Shown here: piece after piece, positions 59,344 to 64,000 of the stretch
How positions within the stretch are numbered: position 1 is the stretch's first letter
Layout: every line of letters begins with the position of its first letter
Assembly: GCA_026936325.1 (NCBI GenBank)
Contig: JAPTHN010000003.1
Span: 69,745,192-69,809,191, forward strand
Length of the DNA stretch: 64,000 nt
DNA from: Platynereis dumerilii
Lineage: Eukaryota; Annelida; Polychaeta; Phyllodocida; Nereididae
Direction: 5' to 3'
Program-made: the position numbers and the translations under genes
The notes under the pieces: model-generated
Databases searched by the model: none
What the model saw: the letters and a program-made list of their open reading frames with translations, nothing else
What the model was told of the DNA's origin: nothing

Positions 59344-62300
59344 ATGTTGTTGCGAATTGTCCTGCTTCTCAGTGTGGCGTATTGCCTGAAAACTGTCTCA
59401 CCATCCAAACCCCTTGACTTGGGAAAGATATGTGAGTATCACTGCCTGTAGGCCAGATATAGTTTATCTTTATCTTCTTGGAACTTCTCAGTTTTTCTAG
59501 CTTCGGTCGGTAAGACGTAAAATATGCAGACATCTCAATTGTCAACTTGATAAAAATAAAGTAAGCTCAATCTTTTTTTCTGTAGGATGAAAATCTGTTG
59601 GGTTGGTCTCATACAATAATTTATTTTGAAGCACTCAGATTTCCCTTTTTGGCATACATTTAAACATATTCTTGGCAGATTTAGATGTTACATACCTGTG
59701 ATTTATCATGTACACTCTAAAAAATTTCGGGACAAAATTGGTTTTTTAGATTCAAAATGGTTTTTTGAAAAACCAAATTTCAATGCAAAACCAACATGGA
59801 TTTTTAAAAGCGTATTGTTGGCTCAGTCAATCCGAGGAGCTTAAAATAAAATATCTGGCCTTATGAAACTGTCTTCTCAATGCACCTTTTCTAGGGTTGG
59901 TCGGTAAGATGAATATACTCTGAAATCTCAATAGTTTATAATGTAAATTTCATAAAAATTATGGGTCAAATTAAGCCTTTTGTCCATTGACATAAAATCT
60001 GATGGGTCAGTCGATCTGAGAAGTTTGAAATCAAATACCTGGCCTTGTGAAATTATTGCAACATGCCTTTTTCATGTCCTTCTTATTTTTGCATTAGCAT
60101 CTTTCTGTTTGTTATCTCACTGCAGATGACTTGGTTGATTCTGCCATCTTGAATAAACTGGCAGCTGGCCTGGACAACATTGTCAGAGGTTGTCCAAAAC
60201 AGAGTTGTCTGAAACTGGGATGCAATTACAGCCCTCTTGAACTCTGTATGAAAACATCCTCTGATTATTGTGCACAGTTATGCAGATGTGATGATATGTG
60301 CGTTTATCTTGGAGATTGTTGCTATGATTACTGGCATGTGTGCAAGGGTTCACATACCCTTGAAATTAATGTGGATACTCCAGGTTTGAGCAACTGGTCA
60401 AGGAAATCTATCGAAGATCTTAAAAACATGAATAATAGTCTTGCAAGTCTTCTGAAATATTATGTGCATGACGGTGAGGCTTATTCACCTAAGAAATATG
60501 GTATGTGCATTCCTACGGCCATGTTTAAAAATCGGTTCCTTTGGATAATCAATAAATGTCCGTCAAGTTTCTCTCGTGAAAAGGACGTAAAAAGAACTTG
60601 TGAAATTCCTGACCACCAGACCTTTGAAATAGTTTACAATGAGGATTTTGGCATTTTCTGGAACCAGGCTTGTGTTATTTGTCATGGATTAGATCCTTCA
60701 GAATTTGTACCTTTGCCAATAAGTTTTGTCTGCCCAAATGAAATTATAAAAGAAAATATATATGACTTTTTGTTTGATCGCAATTTTTTGGGAGCTAAGC
60801 AGATGCTCTTTGGAGCTTGTATTTCTTCTGTTGAGATGATGGAAAATACTAAAGATATCTCAAGATATATAAGCACTCCACTTCCAAATAAAGAATGGGT
60901 GACTCGCTATGCATGCATCATGAAAGAGCCATGCGTTGAATGCAAATTGTTTTGTAATTCTTTCCTGATGAAAGTTCAGCCGAATGCTCTGAATCCTTTC
61001 AACAAAGGCTGTGATTTGACCATAACTAACACCACTTGTATTGATCCAATTTTCCATGGAAGTGTACTACCAGATCCGCCTAATTTCGTAATTCATGATT
61101 TATTACCAGATTTGCCTGATTTTGTATTGCAATTTACAAACAATCCAAAAACTATAACAACCTACAAAGCAAAGTTGTTACATAATAAAAATGCATTTTC
61201 TTTTGTAACTTTTTGTGAAGATGAGAATTCATGGGACATATCAAATGATGAATGTGTTGATCTGGATACATCCATCCTTGTGCCACTTGATGGTATATTA
61301 TATTTGCCAAAAGTGCATTCTTCAGAGATTCTAGACATGATTCTAGTGAGTAGTGAGAAAAACAAGGCTATTAATATTGTCAATAGCATATTAAGTGAAG
61401 CACCTGGGTATTTCATTCCAAAGTATGAAGTATCAGGCCCATGTGATGATGTGCTGGGAAATCATTTCATGAAAGACAGCGTATTGGAGCATCTTCTCAG
61501 ACTACACAAATTGTATTGTGTATTGTCCAGTGAGAAATTTAGCTTCTTCTCCACAGCTTTCAATGCTGGCAGAACTTTACTTGGGCTACATAGTGATTTA
61601 CAGGAATTAATTATAACAAATTTACTTGAACAATCAGGCACCAGATATTGTAATGGATCGGATGAAATGTTGGTGGTGGAAACTGGTGTGTTCCATGGTA
61701 TTAACGACTATGTTTTGGTCTTTGATGTCTACAATGTAACATATATCATTGAGTTGAGCGAAATTATTCTAATTAGTAAAATGAAGTTTGAATCAAACAC
61801 AAATGAAACCACTGTGACACAGTTTGCATTGATATGCCAAGGAAGAGAAGATGTGAAAGTAGACATTGAGGCAACAGTTCCCTACTTGGGATATCTGACA
61901 ATTATTTGCATCTCCATTTCTATGTTGTTCCTTTTTGCCTTGGCAAGCCTGTACGTTATGATGCCGTCCATTCGCACTAAGGTGATCTGTTCCATCCCTC
62001 AGTTGTCATCAGCACTTTTCTTTGCTCAACTTCTGCTGCAGGTAAGACATAGAGACGCCAAAAACTGAGTTAGACTCTGACTGTTCAAGTGGTCGCCAAA
62101 AATGGTATATTTCAACCCGTTCAAGGATATTGTCGGATATTCTTCGATGACTCGCATTGAGTAAGACTTATGGTGACATCAGAAATCCTTTGTAAATTGT
62201 CAGCCAGTATGTAGTGAAACCTGACTCTAATCTGACTCGAAAAACTTGAAACTTCAGGACTCAGAATTTCATAAGATGAGTCATCTCAATGCAAGTTTTT

Positions 62301-63113
62301 ATAATACTAATTCTGTTGTTTAATATCCAGAGTGACTGAGCATGTATTTTATTGCAATACTGCTAATGTTATTAAATGATCACTCATTGATGCATTTTCT
62401 TCCTGTATTTCCAGATAAGCCATCTTTCATTCTTCACCTCGAAGCCTGCTTTATGTCGCATCATAGGAATCATGCAGCATTATTTTTGGCTGACTTGTTT
62501 CTTGATCATGTCTTTCATTTCCCTTGATTTCTTCTACCGGTTCTCCAACATCTGTCGGTCATGGTTCATGAAAAAGAGGAAAGAGGGAAAAGTGAAGTTT
62601 TGTTGGATCATTGGTGCCCTGATGATGTCAATTCCAATCTGTCTGGATAACTTCACCGATTGGGCTATAGATTATGCATCAAGCAGTGGAATTTGTTTCA
62701 TTGAACCGCAACTCCATCTGATTGCCTTCTTTATTGGTCCTTCTATGTTTTTGTTTATTATAAATACAGTATGTTTTATCATAACTGTCATAAATATATG
62801 CCGAGCTTTACCAAATGACTCTGATATTGCAGCTGCTTCAGATCGTAACATGGCTTTGATATTTTCTAAGATTGGTGGACTGATGGGAGTTGCTTGGCTA
62901 TTTGCGCTGGTACCTTACATCACCGGTATCAAAGAACTCTATTACATCTTTGTTATTCTCAATGGACTGCAGGGATTATACATCTTCCTATCTTCGGGAA
63001 TCATAGGACATACGCATTCAGAAATAAAACATGGGACGACGCCTGACTCAAGAGAATCTCGAAATGGAAATGTTGAGCCCAATGTGTTCATCACTTCCAG
63101 TGAAAATCTATGA
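59344..63113 (+). CDS. Receptor gene D: somatomedin B / class B 7TM paralogue
   Basis: Exons 59344-59431, 60126-62041 and 62415-63113 (phase 1, then phase 0) give 900 aa, the longest of the four. The leader MLLRIVLLLSVAYC is intact. The somatomedin B domain (CPKQSC, CRCDDMC, DCCYDYWHVC) is followed by the FWNQACVICHG motif and CVECKLFCNSF. A DLLPDLPDF insertion in the mid ectodomain is a local tandem (LPDPPNFVIHD / LPDLPDFVLQF). TM1 near YLGYLTIICISISMLFLF; the last exon has TM3-TM7 with NGLQGLYIFL and the tail NVEPNVFITSS shared with gene B. A uORF (MCDHKV*) lies just upstream. The ectodomain is far from A and B while TM3-TM7 is nearly the same. Confidence 0.9.
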
Positions 63114-64000
63114 AATCGCTCAACTTACTAAACAGATCAGGCATGAACTGCTACCATCTCAAAGCAGAGCAATCGAATAATTTTCCAATGTGATGCATAC
63201 ATTGTATGCACCCAAAACTTCCATGATTCTGTGCTACCTAAGCCAACGTACAATGCCCAATCTTGAAAATACACTGTAAAACCAGCATCTTTTTACAACA
63301 GCTATTGTTTATATGAAACCATTCACATTTAACAATAGAAATAATTTTTTTCTGCCGAAATTATAATTTTTTGTTGCTTTTAATAGTGACTGCTGTTAAA
63401 GTCAGGGTGGCACATATTGGGTGCAAAATTTTGGAAATTATTTGGTTGCATTGTAGCTGTAGGTTTGTACAATAAAAAGGAAGAATTAAAGCCATCACGA
63501 CTGCTTATCAAATGCATTGTGAACAACTGGCAAAGGGATTTTTCTGATTGATATTGTTAGACACTTCCAAGCTTTATATAGGTGGAGTTCTATAAGTTTC
63601 ACTTTAAATGACATCAAATAGGCAACACATGGAAGTGTCAGTTACCTTCTCAACTAAGTAATTTTAATATCTGTGTTAGAATTGTTACATGCTACAGACG
63701 TCCTATTGAACTTGGCCACATATGATTTATTTGTTGAAATAAAGACAATTAATCAATAAAGTGTGTCTTTAATAGTATGTTCATTTTGTATGCTTCAATT
63801 TAATAAAACTTATGTATGTATTTGTGTATTACTCGTGAAATGTAATTATTTTTGAAGTTTACTGCTTGTGCTATTTTTAAACACAGACCCCCAAATGACA
63901 GAGTCAGGAGTCTGAGGTTTTTTGGTGTATTCGGAGTGGGAGTTGGAGTCGAACTTTGATTTTCTGGTGGAGATGGAGTTGAAAATTAATTTGGTGTGAC
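63114..64000 (+). other. Gene D 3' flank
   Basis: Non-coding, close to the 3' flank of gene B. AATAAA at 63471-63476 is the likely poly(A) signal; a second AATAAA lies near 63739. The last 100 bp (GGAGTCGAACTTTG, GGAGATGGAGTTG) are GGAGT-rich, resembling subterminal repeats of a mobile element cut by the window edge. Confidence 0.6.

Overview
The window is AT-rich animal genomic DNA: intron-split genes with GT..AG borders, a tRNA-derived SINE, LINE 3' ends, many short non-autonomous DNA transposons, microsatellites and one decayed Ty3/gypsy retroelement. Nothing in it is bacterial. The gene types (methuselah/adhesion-like class B receptors with an N-terminal somatomedin B domain) and the density of hAT-type elements fit a marine invertebrate, most likely a deuterostome such as an echinoderm. 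The species call is inference; no marker gene settles it.

Gene content. (1) 694-4497, + strand: a five-exon gene for a small secreted ML-domain (MD-2-related lipid recognition, GM2-activator-like) protein of 182 aa. (2) Four paralogous receptor genes of one design: gene A (11784-15905, +), gene B (21150-26161, +), gene C (43296-47716, -) and gene D (59344-63113, +). Each has a short signal-peptide exon ending in phase 1, one very large exon (1.83-1.92 kb) holding the somatomedin B domain, a Cys-rich ectodomain and TM1-TM2, and a last exon of about 0.69 kb holding TM3-TM7 and a short tail. All splice junctions keep frame, giving 869, 863, 882 and 900 aa. The last exon is nearly invariant while the ectodomain differs strongly, so the family looks like a receptor array with one signalling half and variable ligand-facing halves.

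History of the cluster. A and B share upstream non-coding sequence, a probable 5' UTR exon and a short upstream ORF. Between A and B lies a relic of the ML gene's 3' UTR, so the duplicated unit once included both gene types. B is a mosaic: its ectodomain resembles A, but its last exon and 3' flank resemble D. A 135-bp block at the end of exon 2 is almost identical in A and B. Gene B also has a shortened leader peptide and an extra overlapping upstream ATG.

Layout of the rest. 5.0-9 kb: two copies of a GC-rich terminal-inverted-repeat element, one split by an hAT-type element. 7670-8903 and 10296-11530: two opposite copies of one composite hAT element, each with a perfect 8-bp target duplication. 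16.5-19.6 kb: a TA-flanked element, a SINE with a 16-bp target duplication and a LINE tail. 26.7-27.7 kb: a LINE in gene B's 3' region. 28.4-37.8 kb: decayed Ty3/gypsy pieces and several small hAT-like elements. 38332-41540: a 3.2-kb element with about 345-bp inverted ends and an internal 200-bp tandem repeat. 48955-50374: an hAT element inside another hAT element. 52.9-59.1 kb: further inverted-repeat elements up to gene D.
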